Source: Lichina pygmaea (taxonomy: Eukaryota; Ascomycota; Lichinomycetes; Lichinales; Lichinaceae). From it: 64,000 nucleotides of DNA. This document shows, one piece after another, positions 23,646 to 35,767 of this stretch (position 1 is its first letter; every line of letters begins with the position of its first letter). Under the pieces are notes generated by a model, which made no database searches, was not told the origin of the DNA, and saw only the letters and a list, made by a program, of their open reading frames with translations. A program made the position numbers and the translations under genes. Location of the stretch: positions 682,001 through 746,000 of the forward strand of contig OY730169.1 of NCBI GenBank assembly GCA_963422465.1, read 5' to 3'.

Positions 23646-24598
23646 ATGGGTAAGCCAGACATTCTTTTATCTCTGCTCGCAGCGACGCTACGATGCAGAC
23701 GACCTATTCTCTGGCCTGGAGTCTGGGGGGGAACTGCATATGACGTCCGTTACAGCCTTGGTGTTGCCCAGCCGTTGCTCCTTTGCGGTTCATCGTTCCC
23801 CACAAGTAGGAGTCAAAATCAGGCCTTACCAGCGCTGGCTCCGACTGGCTACGTGTTCGAAACATCACCTGTGCCGGTGCCATTTGACATGTCGACCTGG
23901 CCGATACGATCCTAGGACAGAACTCTTCTATAGGCAGTCGGAAAAGCGTCGCTGATCGTTCGTCGGCAGGGCGTCTACAAGAGTACCAGGTTATTGGGCG
24001 CCATCTGCCCACAGATGCGAATCCAACTCCGAAGCTCTATCGGATGCGAATCTTCGCCCTCAATGACGTGGTGGCAAAGTCGCGCTTCTGGTATTTCCTC
24101 ACGAAGATGCGAAAGGTTAAGAAGGCCAACGGGGAGATTGTCAGCCTCAACGTGGTATGCAGCACCTCCGGACTCGACGTGCGAATTGTTCTGTTGACGT
24201 GTTTTCAGATTCACGAGAAGCGCCCGCTGAAGGTGAAGAACTTCGGCATCTGGATACGGTACGACTCTCGCTCGGGAACGCACAATATGTACAAGGAGTA
24301 CCGAGAGATGTCAAGGACCGATGCGGTCGAGTCGCTTTATCAGGACATGGCTGCGCGACACCGAGCTCGATTCCGGTCAATCTGGGTATATTGACGTATT
24401 CCAGATGCGATCTATCGTCGTGCTGATGTCGTTTTGCAGATTCTGAAAGTGGTGGAGCTAGCCAAGACGGACGACGTCAAGCGCCCCTATATTCGACAGC
24501 TGCTCACAAAGGATCTGAAGTTCCCTCTTCCCCATAGGGTTCCCAAGGTCTCGAGCGGCAAGCTCTTCTCAGCTCGGCGGCCTACGACATTCTACTAG
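23646..24598 (+). CDS. rpl20: 60S ribosomal protein eL20 (L18a/L20)
   Basis: Four coding exons (23646-23649, 23970-24154, 24209-24385, 24440-24598) give exactly 174 residues, the normal size of eL20. The protein begins [20 protein letters not shown] and contains [39 protein letters not shown]-type sequence and the conserved end PTTFY. It is a structural protein of the large subunit. The first coding exon holds only ATGG and is followed by a 320 bp intron, a layout often seen in fungal ribosomal-protein genes. Where I recall SIHILKVVEL from other fungi, this copy reads SIWILKVVEL across intron 3. No sign of decay; expected to be strongly and constitutively expressed. Confidence 0.96.
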
Positions 24599-25070
24599 GC
24601 TTGCTTCACCTCGAATTAGCGTTGGGACTGTGGGCTGCGACGACTAGTGATGCCGAGAGGCTTGGCCGCTCATTATGATTGTCTACAATCAGGCACTTCA
24701 AATCCATCCCTCGGCCTTTGGCTCTTCAATCATTCAATTCTCCGCAGACGTCCTACTACGTACGTATGAAGGTGGTAGCCAAAGTGTGGATTCCACAGAC
24801 CGGTAATCAATGGTGTCTCTTCCGCAACGCAGAGGTGAGGTCTACTTACGACACACAGCCAGTATCAGTATTATGATTCATAATTTGTAGCGCGACGGGC
24901 TACGTACCGGTACGTATCGGTACATACCGTGACGTAAGCGACGGTAAATGCCAAGGTCGTGTCGTGTCCACATCGCAGATCCACCCCCCGACCACCCAGC
25001 CATCCACCGACTCTCGACCAACTCGACCACTGTTCAAGACGTATTCTTCGCTTCAGATCTAGCCTACATC
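24599..25070. other. intergenic region between eL20 and Sec61-beta genes
   Basis: No gene supported. GTAC-rich runs lie at about 24755-24765 and 24902-24935 (TACGTACCGG-like). It should contain the eL20 terminator and the promoter of the Sec61-beta gene. Confidence 0.5.
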
Positions 25071-25837
25071 ATGGTGAGTCCAGAGAGCGGCAGATCTGTG
25101 CCATGTCCTGCTCTGGGCGTCTCAGACTACCCGCTTTGACGCCGTCATGTGCTTCCACCAGCGGTCACATGCGCCCAATGCTCCCTTGGCAGATCTCCAT
25201 CGCAGAACCCCCTCGAGACAAGTCTATCAATGAGCTAGACATCCTTAACGGTCTCTTCCTATGCATCAGTTGCTAACAAGTCTGGTTGCAGTCATCTCCA
25301 AGGGCAGGTTCTCCAGTCCCGGCGCCTGCGTCCAGCGGGTCAACCACCGCTAGACCGTCGTCGCCCGCGGCACCTGGGGGCCCCAAGGCTGTCATCCGAA
25401 GGAAAGCAGCTGCAGATCGTGCAGACCGGGTAGCCAATGCCAGACCGAACAGTACTAGAGCGGCGGGCGCCGGAGGGAGCAGCAGCACCATGTTGAGTAC
25501 GTGTTCGTTGACCATGTGCTGGAAGAGCGTGCAGTCGAAGTCATCCGCTCTGTGACAATGCCCTCAGCAAGCCCTGGATCCGGTCCCCGCAATTGGAGCC
25601 GGAGCAGGCCATGCTGCTCTTGGTCTGCCCGCTAATCAATCTGCGGCAGAGCTCTACACCGACGAATCTCCCGGCCTCAAAGTCGATCCAGTTGTGGTGC
25701 TGGTTCTGAGCTTGGGTTTCATCTTCAGCGTGGTGGCCTTGCACAGTATGTCTCTGTCTTGATCCAGCAGCCGATGAACAACCGCTGACGCGCATGAAGT
25801 TATTGCCAAGATCACTCGGAAATTCACAAGCCCGTGA
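25071..25837 (+). CDS. sbh1: protein transport protein Sec61 subunit beta
   Basis: Four coding exons (25071-25073, 25292-25496, 25650-25745, 25800-25837) give 113 residues. The first coding exon is just the ATG. The product is the small tail-anchored beta subunit of the ER protein-conducting channel. Seen: a disordered Ser/Pro/Ala N-terminus, the conserved AIRRKAAA-like patch (residues 35-42, here AVIRRKAAA), STRAAGAGGSSSTMLKLYTD (56-73), and one membrane span (VVVLVLSLVFIFSVVALHII, about 84-103) near the C-terminus with only ten residues after it. All phases match; the last intron ends in AAG, which is less usual than CAG or TAG. Neighbour and same orientation as the eL20 gene. Confidence 0.95.
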
Positions 25838-28800
25838 TACGGTCGTCATCAACTCTTCGAAGCAGCGCCGCCTGGTTGGAGACATGAGCACCTGCTGGGC
25901 GTGTTCGACTTCCGCCACTCCCAACCGCGTTCTAAAAGTGTCTCATTGGTTTCATTTGTAAGATGACTGCTCTGGAAATATACCGACCATCTTGGAAGGA
26001 GCAACGGTTTCCTAGTCTGTTCCGTCTCGGCTGTATAATACGTGGTGTCTAGTTCGCGTTCTTGAGCGCCATTCGATCGGTTACTTGGCTTGGTTCGTTA
26101 CATCTGTGCTGATGAGCACTCTAGTCGTCCGTGAAAAGTCCCGCGGCCTGCAATGCAAGACTCCACTTCATCTCTTTAGCTAGACTGAAACACGTGTACT
26201 ACTTACCTCAATGGGCAGGCTAGGACCCCCTCGCTCGAGATGTTCTGGGGGCTTCGATAGCCTCGTGGTAGAATAGCGTACCTGGCATCTATCAGTATGC
26301 TGCCACTGTCACTATGCCTAGGTCTCCCTCCGTCCTTATACAATCTTCGTCTTTGTTTCTCCAACAAAAAAACGACTTGAGTCTCTCAAGAAGAATGACC
26401 AGGTATATCTTGGAGATTGCGGGCGGGGCTTTTCACAGAACAAAGACTGAATCGTCCGGCTACGTCAGCCTTGCGGAGAGAGCCGCATCTGTTGGGGTTG
26501 GGCATGTTACTCACACTTCTACATGCTATTGCTCTTGCCGCAAGAGTATAAAATGCAGTCTCCTAAGCCCCAGCCAGATCTCCTCAAACGACAACAATCC
26601 CCTCATCTTCTGCTACGGTACGTCCATAAATCTCCACACCCCATCAGCATCAAGCGACGATGACAAGCATCCGTTCTTCACGCATTTGCCTCTGCACATA
26701 TTCCCACCCTCTGCACAGACTATTTTCAGACAGCAGCATATGATGCTGCAAACTTGTGAACATCCCCACATCAATATTCGCAAGATCCAAGAACTGGAAG
26801 TTTCGCGTGGCCTAACAGTCGGATCAGAGTACGTTTGTCGGCCCTTTATGATTATTTAGAGGTTGACAACCGGTGTTGTAGCCTTTTTGACTGACTGCCG
26901 CGCCAACCTTGCCTATCTCCCGTGGCTCTGCCAACTGGGTAGAGCTCTACACAAGCTCCTAGAAGCGGCATCATGACTAGTCCGAGCCACGCGAAGTCGA
27001 CGATTGAAGTGTATCTACAAGAATCACTTCGTTCCACCACCTCCGACTGGAGAGATGCATCAGGAACGCCAGTCATGGGTAGCACTTCTATACTGTGTTA
27101 TCCGGTGGCTCCTATCAGAGAATACTCCTCTGCTCGATCGTGAGGGTGTTATACTTCTACCTACAGCTGAACACACATCAGCCTAGACAACAGCAACTTG
27201 GAGATACGCAGCCAAGTTATCATGTCACTTGAGGGAGATTGTCAAGGTAAGTCAGACAGAAACCCGATGATTTGGATATAGGATCTAAAAATTCAGACAA
27301 GAAGCCCAACGTGTCAGAGAAGAAACCACTGATGGCACAGGAGAACATTTGAGTGGACTTGACGAGACACTATATCCACGAGAACGCAGATCCACTATTT
27401 CTTATCTTGAAAGTGGTCCAAAGCACCACCAACAACGCCGCGGCTGATGATCGCTTCAGTTTGCTACAGCCATCAATGCTAGCTTCGCGACAGGTCTATG
27501 ACAAGGCCACCAACCATCGACCAAAGACCAGTGTCGACCGGGCTAGCGGAGTTTCTACTTGCAGAACTCGGGAGCCATGTCTCCGACACCTTTCTCACAG
27601 GGCAACAGCGACGATCGCTTGTCGTTGACTCCTCATCCAATTGTGAGGAGTCGCCAAAAATCCTTCCGTGCCACTTTGCCAGCAACTGCAAATTTTCAAG
27701 ACAATTACATGACAAAAGGGCGTGTCACTGTCGCGCCGGACGCAGCCCAGACATCGGTCTACGTCGATCCTAGCCGTGCGAACATGGAAGCCAGTCGAGC
27801 TAATAGTAGCCATCCCCGGAGGTGCTACGAAGATAAGAAGCTCGATCAAGCAGGAACTCTTGAGACTCCAGGATTCTCTCTACTATCTTTGAATCCAGCC
27901 TAGAGACACCCAGTTATTTTCTTGGCTTATTACCAGGGTGACTTTGTTGGAAGTTGAACTTGTCATCCACAGTCACATATGACTACTCCTTCCCGCATGT
28001 GTATACCTGGGACAGGGCAGTCTCCGAACCCTGGCCAGATTCATCGCAACAACAAGACAACATCATCTCCTGCTGCACCTCTTGCTACATCTACTCCTAC
28101 ACCTCCAGAGTCGATCAGATTTGGGTAAGTTTACCCAAGTTCTATGACAAGTCTCGGGGAGCAGTTAAGGATCTATCTTGGCAGCAATGTGTACTTGAGG
28201 CAAGGGATTTTGGTAGAATGTTGCATTGCAAAAAGTTGGTCGTGGGGAAGCTTGCGCAAACTATGAAAAGAAAAAAGTCGATGGAAAGTGACCATCTCTC
28301 TTCAGTGGCTATTTGTGTGATGATAAAAACATTACGTGCTTACTGAGAAGCCAAGACTAGTATGTATACCCTTGACTTTGACAAGGCTTACCCAGATAAT
28401 CCCTTGAACTGCGCCCTCCTTCTCGAGCAACTCTCGGTTATTGAACGATCTCTCTCTTCCTCCCTCTCGCAAGTCGATTGTCCGAGCCTCGATCAGGCAG
28501 AGATTGCCATCTAACATACTGCTCGGTAGCCTCTCCTCCGAATCCCATCTCCCCTCCTCCTCTTGTTGGATCGATCGTCACGAGATGTCAGTTGTCCTGG
28601 TCTTCTCACCGTGTCGTCAGCGTAGAAGTCGTCAGGGTCTCTGGGAACAATTTTGTTCGACCGAGAGCTCTACAGCGAGCGGCGGGAAGAAGAGAAGTGG
28701 GTGAGACGACCGATATGATTCAGGAGGATCATACACGTGCTCCCGAACGTCCTAAGCCCTACGGTATCATAAGCCTTATGGCTGGGGCTAGGGCTTACCC

Positions 28801-28962
28801 TAGGCCGCACCGTGATCATCCTTCGACGAACAAATCTGAGGACACCATGACATCGCTCTGAGAACACTTTGAGAATATCCCTCCAGGAACATCATTCTAG
28901 ATGGAAGTCACTCATGGAAAGAACTAGGGTACTAATACGACGATCGCAATTCTACCTGTGAT
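25838..28962. other. gene-free stretch
   Basis: Over 3 kb without a gene I can support. Frames at 26314-26859, 27559-27903 and 27954-28346 (plus strand, 114-181 codons) have no recognisable domain, and their sequence is not protein-like in composition. A TATAAAA sits at 26547-26553, inside one of these frames. No repeats of note. Confidence 0.45.
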
Positions 28963-28975
28963 AATCTTCACTGGG

Positions 28976-29849
28976 ACGTCAGCTTGCCCCGAGGCGAGGC
29001 CGCCGGCGCCGCCCTGGCACCACCCCGGGCCAGAACCGCCAACAGTGGGCCAAAACAATCCTGTGGCCACGAAGAACCATGGAGGACTCGACGGCAAGGC
29101 TCGGCATCCCCCCGTGGTCTGATGGACCACCCCCGCCCCCCGCCATCACCACGCCGAACACCCCCCTTCCGCGGTCAGTTTGGCAGGCATACCAGCTGGC
29201 AGAACAATGGTGCTGGGAGCGCTGGCACCAACTGCACGGAGGCCCCCCGCCAACAACACCGATGCTGGACCTGGACCCCGGAGGCGGAGACAACTGGAAG
29301 CCCAGCAAGATGCCGTACCGGTCGGCCCTCCGGCTACACGCCGGCCTCTCGAAGGCGCAGAGCAGTATTCTGACGCAGGTCCGCACAGGCAAGATTGGAC
29401 TGGCGGCATTCCTCTGCAAACGACGGGTACCTGGCTTCCCCACACCGGCGTGCAGCTGTGGAGCGCCGTGGGAGACAGCCAAACACGTGGTTCTAGACTG
29501 CCCACGCCTTCTCCGAGTGCGGCGAAGCCTGTATCTAGCAGCTGCCACCACTGACTACCAGGCTTTGACATCCCGACCACGGCCCGCCGCCGCCCTCACA
29601 GCGTGGATCCTCCGACAAGGCATTCTCCCCCAGTTCTCCTGGGCTCAGGAGCAGCTGGAAGCTGGCTGCTAGCCAGCCACCCCCCATGTTCTACAGCATC
29701 TCGACAGGATAGTGCTGGCCAGGCACTGCAGAAGGAGGGTTTTCACCCTAGCAGGTCTAGGGTTTTCCTTGCTTAATTTTCATAGCTGACCCAGCATAGT
29801 CTAGATAACTAGCACTAGAATGGAGTAGGAATACCAATAACCAATAACC
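28976..29849 (+). mobile_element. 5'-truncated LINE copy (Tad-like), 874 bp, with 13 bp target-site duplication
   Basis: AATCTTCACTGGG stands at 28963-28975 and 29850-29862. A plus-strand frame runs from the left edge through 29672 and encodes the end of ORF2: KMPYRSALRLHAGLSKAQSS, GLAAFLCKRRVPGFPTPACS, then CGAPWETAKHVVLDCPRLL, the C-terminal Cys/His region of Tad-type LINE proteins. The frame is still open to its natural stop, so this is a fairly young copy. The 3' UTR carries the family end (GCATAGTCTAGATAACTAGC) and a tail of CCAATAA-type repeats. It is dead on arrival because the 5' part, with endonuclease and most of the reverse transcriptase, is missing. Confidence 0.92.
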
Positions 29850-29862
29850 AATCTTCACTGGG

Positions 29863-30444
29863 GCTTTGTTTGTTTCCGACTGTTATCGCAACACCCCCAC
29901 CACCCCCGCTCATTTTTCACTAGCCCGCCCCCGCGCGTCTCAAGAGTCGAGAGTCCAGTCTTGATTGCAAGTACGCTCTCCGTCAGTCCTCTCGAACACT
30001 CAAACTCGGACATCTGTCGGTCTCCCCTGAGAAATCAGCCTCCAGATATCAGTAGCTGAGATATCCTACCCGTAGAGATCTACCATATACAGTAGTCCAT
30101 ATACAGTAGTTCCTGTAAGACTCTTGATCGACCACTAGTCATGCCATCGTGTCATTGTATCAGTTCTTGCTTGGCGTACTTACCAGTCGTGCCTGGCCGC
30201 CGCCGCCGCTACTTGTCCGTAAAATTTTGGGTACCGGGGATTTTTACGATGTTGGCACGGGTAGGTATAGGCTGTCGAAATTTCCCATGGCACAGCCTCG
30301 AAGACGAGCTCCATTTATGATTTATGGCTAGGGAAATTCGGTTGGGAGGTATGAGGTGGGAGGGGGAATAGAGTAAGACAAGTAAAGAAGAAAAGAGACG
30401 TGGTCAAGACGGATTGGAGATCGGGGAGATTAATTGGATTTGAT
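29863..30444. other. gene-free stretch
   Basis: No coding region supported. It lies between the LINE and the 3' end of the sds22 gene and should include the sds22 3' UTR (minus strand). Confidence 0.5.
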
Positions 30445-32319
30445 TCAGGATGTCTTGACGAATGCTACGTGTTTCAAAAATAAAGATGTTAGAATGTGCT
30501 CGAATCGTTTGGAGAATGGAATGTGAGAGAAGGCGGGGGAAGAGGGGGGGGGGGGAAATTTGATGTGGTGATATAAACAAGAACGAGTTGTGTGGAAATC
30601 GACGAGAAGAATAATGCCCAAGAATGCAATGAAACGGACGTACTAGCATCGATCTGCTTGATCATCGGCAGCGCCAGGCGGACTTTGTTACGGTAGAGCA
30701 CGCCGTTCGCCGTCTGCAGCGGGTTGCCCTCGAAGTAGACCGTCTGCAGCGTCTCCTTGTGGGCCAGCTGCCGCTCGACCTCGTCAAAGGACGAGAGCTG
30801 GTTGTTCGACGCCCACAGCTCCTCAAGCTCGCTCAGGTGCGCCAGTCCGTCGAGCTCCGAAATTTGGTTGTTCGACACGTCGATGATGTGCAGCTTCGTC
30901 TGTTGTTGGCTCGCCGGGGGGACGGGCGTGGGGATGCGTTAGTGGTAGGATCAGCGCACGGTGGGGGCTACGGCAGGAGAAGAAGAAGAAGGGGAAGAAG
31001 AAAGCGTCATGGAACGGGGAGCAAGAGGAGAAAAGAGGAGAAAAGAGGCATATGCGTACGTTATTGTCCAGTCCTGAGATCTTTTTCAGGGCGTTGTGCG
31101 ACACGTAGAGTTCTTCAAGGTTCTTGAGTCCCTCGAGACCTTGAATCCTGCTGATGCGATTCGATTGGATCGAGAGGATCCTGAGGTTCGAGAGACTGGA
31201 TAGGTTCTGTTTCATTTTTAAACAAGAAGTTAGCTCATCCGTTGACTTGGGGTTGGAAAAATAAGCCCGGAGAAAGAAAGGGGGGCTGGGAAGAAAAGGG
31301 GGGGGGGGGGGGGATTTGCCTTCAACTCGGTGATCTTGTTCTTACCCAACCACAGCTCTTCCAACCCCGTGAGGCTCTCCAGATTCTCAATCTCCTAAGG
31401 GAAAGCTCCATCAGCTCACGACACGTTCTTCATCCCGGACCCCCCTGTCTACATCGATCACACAGACACACACGCACCCTGATGCGGTTGGCTCCGAATT
31501 CGACATTCTTGAGCTTGGTCAAGCCCTGCAATCCGTCGATCCTGCCAATGTTGTTCTGGACAAAGTACACGTTGACGAGCTCCTTCAGGTGGTCGAGGCG
31601 CCGGACATGCTTGATCTTGTTGAAGCTTAGATCGAGACTGGTCAGCTTGAGCAGGTGCTCGAGCCCCTTAATGCGAGAGATCACGTTGTCGTAGAGGTCC
31701 AGGTCCGTGAGGGTCGAGCCGAGCGCGTCGAGAGATTCTATGGTCCGAATGCTGTTCTGTCGGAGACAGAGTCTCTGGGGAGCACGGCGAGTTACCCCAT
31801 GGCGGGGATAACCGGGTCAGCGCGGGTTGACCAAGGAGGAGCTTATACGGTACTGAAAGCGCACGTACTTCCACCTCCGCGAACCTCTCTAGCCGGAGCA
31901 ACGCTATCGAGCTGATACGGCAGTGAACGAGGTCGATATCCTGGTCACGCCAACAGAGCGCGTCAGTCGAGAAGCCTGCACCTTACACCCAGAACACACA
32001 AGACGTACGGTAGTGTCCAGCGGATAGTCATCCAGCAGGTCTGTTCGCAACGATCGTCAGATCTATCTGTCTGTTGCACACCCCTCGTTGGTCGGAGAGA
32101 GAGCTTGCCGTCGTCCGGTTCAATCTGCTGTCCCGGCACCTGCACGTCCTGGTTCTCAGTCTCCGACTCGGACGGCGCGTCTCCGCCGTCGCTAGCCTCG
32201 CCGGACCGGTTCACTCGAAGCTTGCCATCCCAGCCTTTGCTATCTCGCAGAGGCTTCGAACGGCCGCGGGACGGGCCGGCTGATGCGCCACCGCCAGGGG
32301 GTAGGGACTCGTCCGCCAT
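30445..32319 (-). CDS. sds22: protein phosphatase 1 regulatory subunit SDS22 (leucine-rich repeat protein)
   Basis: Eight coding exons on the minus strand (32319-32082, 32040-32009, 31940-31869, 31774-31478, 31394-31320, 31206-31060, 30899-30644, 30464-30445) give 378 residues, all in phase. A disordered acidic N-terminus (1-80) is followed by LLDDYPLDTTDIDLVHCRIS and a ladder of SDS22-type 22-residue repeats (LTDLDLYDNVISRIKGLEHL, LTSLDLSFNKIKHVRRLDHL, LRILSIQSNRISRIQGLEGL and so on), closing with the LRR cap and QIDATFVKTS. SDS22 binds and steers the PP1 catalytic subunit in the nucleus and is usually essential. Intron 5 begins with GC (AAG/gcaaat) instead of GT. Intron 1 is only 41 bp. The last coding exon is 20 nt. 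Confidence 0.94.
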
Positions 32320-32377
32320 CGTGAGAGTGCAAGGGAGTTTGGAAGTTCAGACTTGAGTGGGATCCCGCTGGAGGTGT

Positions 32378-32673
32378 TGGCGAGAGAGAACCTGGGCAGG
32401 TGACGATATTTTTACGTGCAAGTGCTGAGGAACTTGTCGGCGGAACATCACGGAAACAGCATCCATGACGCAGGCCTATCAGGCGCCGCTTAGTCGACGT
32501 CGATGCCAGGAACTGCTGTATCCCAAGCGCTGGCGAGCGAACCTGGGCGGGTGACGATACGTTTACATGCAGGTGCTGAGGAACTTGTCGGCGGAACACC
32601 GCGGAATCAGCGTTCAGGACGCAGGCCTACCAGGCGCTTAGTCGGCGTTGACGCCAGGAGCGGCTGTATCCAT
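32378..32673. repeat. two tandem units of about 150 bp upstream of sds22
   Basis: AACCTGGGCAGGTGACGATA at about 32389 recurs as AACCTGGGCGGGTGACGATA at about 32540, and GCTGAGGAACTTGTCGGCGG is identical in both units. The following GACGCAGGCCTA...CAGGCG...TTAGTCG blocks also match. Period is about 151 bp. The first unit starts about 60 bp upstream of the sds22 start codon, so the duplication lies in its promoter. Confidence 0.85.
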
Positions 32674-33842
32674 GGCTTGAGGTGCAGCTGCAGCTCTCCG
32701 AACAGGCACATCCCAGCAACGCACGAGGCTTAACCCCCTGGCAGCCTGATGGACACAGAGATGGTCTGAACAAACCGCCGCACCCAGTCTGTTACTCAAA
32801 CGGACATCTCATTCTCAACCAGCGCACCTAGGACACGCAGAAGTACCGAGAACTTCAGAACCCATAATCAACTCGACAAACCTGGAGATGCAGAAGGAGG
32901 ACAGGAGACATTGGATGAATGATAGCGGCACACAAACGTCGCGGGTCCACAGGACGACAATGCTGAGACTGACGATGATAGGTGCCGAGGCCGAGGCATG
33001 AAGGAGAAGCTTCCTGCAAGGCGGCAGAAGAAGTTCCGCGCCATGAAAGAGATGTCCAGAGCAGGGTGTTGGCGTCGCGAACCGATAGATGGAAAGAAGA
33101 GAGAGGTTCAATTAGGCAAAGGCCCTTCCGGCTTTGGGCAGAGGGGGATGATTAGATCGAATGGCGAATGTCAGGGATAACGATGGCGCCGAGTGGCGAG
33201 TAGATAACGATATCAATGTCGACATCGATGTCGACGTCCATGTCCCTGGTCTGCTCCTCCCTCTGCCCTGCTCCGTGAACGAAAGAAACCGCCGGCTCGA
33301 ATTGCACCGCTCCCCTTGCCGCTGTGATGCCGACAAGAGCCCCATCGTTTCCAGTCGTGCTGGGAGAGCCTGCTCGACCCGAACGAAGATTGGTCCGACG
33401 CAGAAGCCCCGGCAGCGCGACGCTCTAGTCAAGGCCATCGTTCCTTTCTCGTTGCCCTTCGATCGACAGACACGGCTCTGCCTTTGCGGGTCGACTCAAG
33501 AGGGAGTGATGAATGGTTCGTGCCGAGGACCGTTCACGACGACGATAGAGAGATGCAGGAAAAGGGGAGAGGGAGAGAGGGGCGAAGGGAGAGAGTTACG
33601 AAGAGGGCAGCTGCTTCAGGGAAACGAACGAGAAGATAAAATACACTATGATCTAAAACAACTCCAAACGGGGAGCGATGCTGGTGGGAGAAGAACAACG
33701 CCATGGTGTGCTTGCTATACTGATTATGCTGCTCTGCTGCCGCTGGCAGCTTCCATCGCCCATGCCACCCTTCCCGGGAGAGCGAACATCGCGATGCTCT
33801 GACACTTTGATTTCTTGGGACGAGAACACAGACGGGGAAGAG

Positions 33843-33844
<2 letters not shown>

Positions 33845-33906
<62 letters not shown>
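33845..33906. repeat. (GA)n microsatellite, about 31 units
   Basis: Pure GA dinucleotide run. Copies of ATGCTCTGACACTTT flank it on both sides (near 33794 and 33918), so it lies in a small local duplication. Confidence 0.95.
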
Positions 33907-33908
<2 letters not shown>

Positions 33909-33990
33909 TGGGACCAGAATGCTCTGACACTTTACTTTCTAGGACAAGACCATGGACGGGGAAGAGGAGAGAGAGAGAGAGATCAGGAGG

Positions 33991-35767
33991 CTATAAAGAC
34001 ACGTCCAGCACCAAGCTGACGTCGCGCACCTGCGGACCGGCCAGGTCTTCGAGCACGGGTATCAGATCCAGCAGCTCGTTGTCGTGAGCGTCCGAGAACC
34101 AACTGCTGATGGGCACGGCGTGCTGCGGATGGAAGATGTACGAGGTGGGCGAGTTGTCGATGATGATCGTCTCTCGAAGATCTCGGCCGATCTGGGACAG
34201 GTCCTGCGGCGGGGTTTAGGACCGCGTCGAGCACGCCAGATGGGAGAGGGAGAGAGAGAGAAATCACAAACCTTGACGTAGTTCCCCTGGTGGTTGTAGC
34301 AGCTCTCTCGAAACAGTCGATGGTGAACGACCTTGTGGATGTCCAGCTGATCGAGCAGGGGGTCGCCGTACTGCGATCGACGCCGTGGTCAGCCCATAGC
34401 CGCTCGCACAGGACCGTACGCGCCGCCTACCTTGGAGACCGAGGCCGTGAAGATGACGACTTCGTACAGCTCGCCGACGCGCTTCATGAACTGGTCGACG
34501 CCCGGCCGCTTGATGACGTAGACGTTGTGGTACTGGCCTTCGATCTCGACGGGGATGGTGAAATCGGCCTGGTGGAGGACCTGCAGGCATGCTCGTCAGA
34601 CCGGCCGCACGCGTGGGACCACCTCGGACGGGACGACGACTGTACCCCTACCTTGAAGCTGCTGTGGACCAGCGTCTCGTCGAGATCGAGGACGAGACAC
34701 TTGCGGTCGCCGAAGCGAGCCTCGCGTGGCGGGAGCAGCCACGGCTGCGGTTCTCCGGTGGACGGACGGTCCGAGGCCCGCGATCGCTCCGACCCCTGCC
34801 GCACGTGCGACTGCGCGTGCTGGGACGGGGCCGGCGCGGCCACGGCGGCACCGTGCTGCAGCGGAGGTGGTCCGGGCAGGCCGACGGCATCAGGCATCTC
34901 ATCGTCCGGCGTCGGCGGTTCGGGCGGACCCTGGCTCGTGGCCGGTGACGACAGTGCGTCGAGCATGTCGATGTCGTCGTCGTCGTCCGGGGATGCCACG
35001 GCCGTTGTCGGCGCGGTCGACGCCGCCGGCGACGGTACGGGGTCCGATTGGGCTACTACCGGGGTCGGGGCCTGCACGACGACCATCAACTCCGATTTCT
35101 GAGGCTGCGTCAGAGGCTCGGCGCCGGCACCGCTTGCCCCACGCTGGCTCGGCGTCGGTGAGTCCGGCGGCGGTGGCGATAGTCCCGGCGGTAACGGCAG
35201 CTGTTGTCGTTCGTGTTGCGGCCGTTGTTGCTGCGGCTGTTTTTGTTCCGGTCCGACGACGACGACAAGCTCCTGTCCACGCGCAGCATCGCCGTCCGTC
35301 TCGACCGGCTCGGTCTTCTCGGACAGCACCGGCGCCGAGGTCGACGCCTGCTGAGCTGGCTGCGGCGGTAGCCGTTGCGGCGCGTCCGCGCCGACGACCT
35401 GGGTCTTCTCCGGGTCCCCGGCGGCCTCGTCCACACCGTGCTTCGTCGCCTTCGGTTCGGTAGCGCTCTCTTCGGGGACGTCCCCGCCTACTTTTCCGGG
35501 CACGGCCTCCTTCCTCCCCGCGACGGACTGCGCCTGACTTGACTTCTTGGACGATATCCTAGGGCCGTCGGCGTCCTGCTCGTTGTCCTTGTCGGAGCCG
35601 GCGCAACAGATCCAGGAGATGAAGCGCGAGTAGGGCCGCTTCCTGCTCGTCTTTTCCGCCGCCGGCGCCGTCACGGTCGTGGCCGGCGCCTCCGTCTTCG
35701 ACGGAATCCGGACGACATCAGCAGCGCCGCCGCCGCCGGCGTCGCCAGATGGAGTTTGAGCGCTCAT
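33991..35767 (-). CDS. psr1: PSR1/PSR2-type HAD phosphatase (FCP1-like, NIF domain)
   Basis: Four exons on the minus strand (35767-34652, 34580-34431, 34370-34272, 34203-33991) give 525 residues, all in phase. Residues 1-350 are disordered, rich in Pro, Gln, Ser and Ala, with a cysteine patch [12 protein letters not shown] near 50-61 that resembles the palmitoylated CC motif of yeast Psr proteins. The catalytic FCP1-homology domain occupies about 356-515: [17 protein letters not shown] (DxDxT at about 361-365), the conserved [11 protein letters not shown] region, [19 protein letters not shown] and [20 protein letters not shown], ending near [12 protein letters not shown]. Psr phosphatases act at the plasma membrane in sodium and general stress signalling; that role here is by family. 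The start is the first in-frame ATG (MSAQTPSGD). Confidence 0.93.

Larger units (their letters stand above)
32320..33990. other. gene-free stretch with a local duplication and a GA microsatellite
   Basis: Upstream of sds22 and downstream of the phosphatase gene (both minus strand). A 213-codon frame at 33161-33802 has no recognisable features and runs toward a microsatellite; I do not call it. Confidence 0.5.

Noticed and set aside
26314-26859. 181-codon plus-strand frame
   Set aside because: Contains a TATAAAA in its middle, has no domain and has a composition unlike the real genes here.
33161-33802. 213-codon plus-strand frame
   Set aside because: No domain, no splice logic, low-complexity ends; looks like chance in GC-rich DNA.
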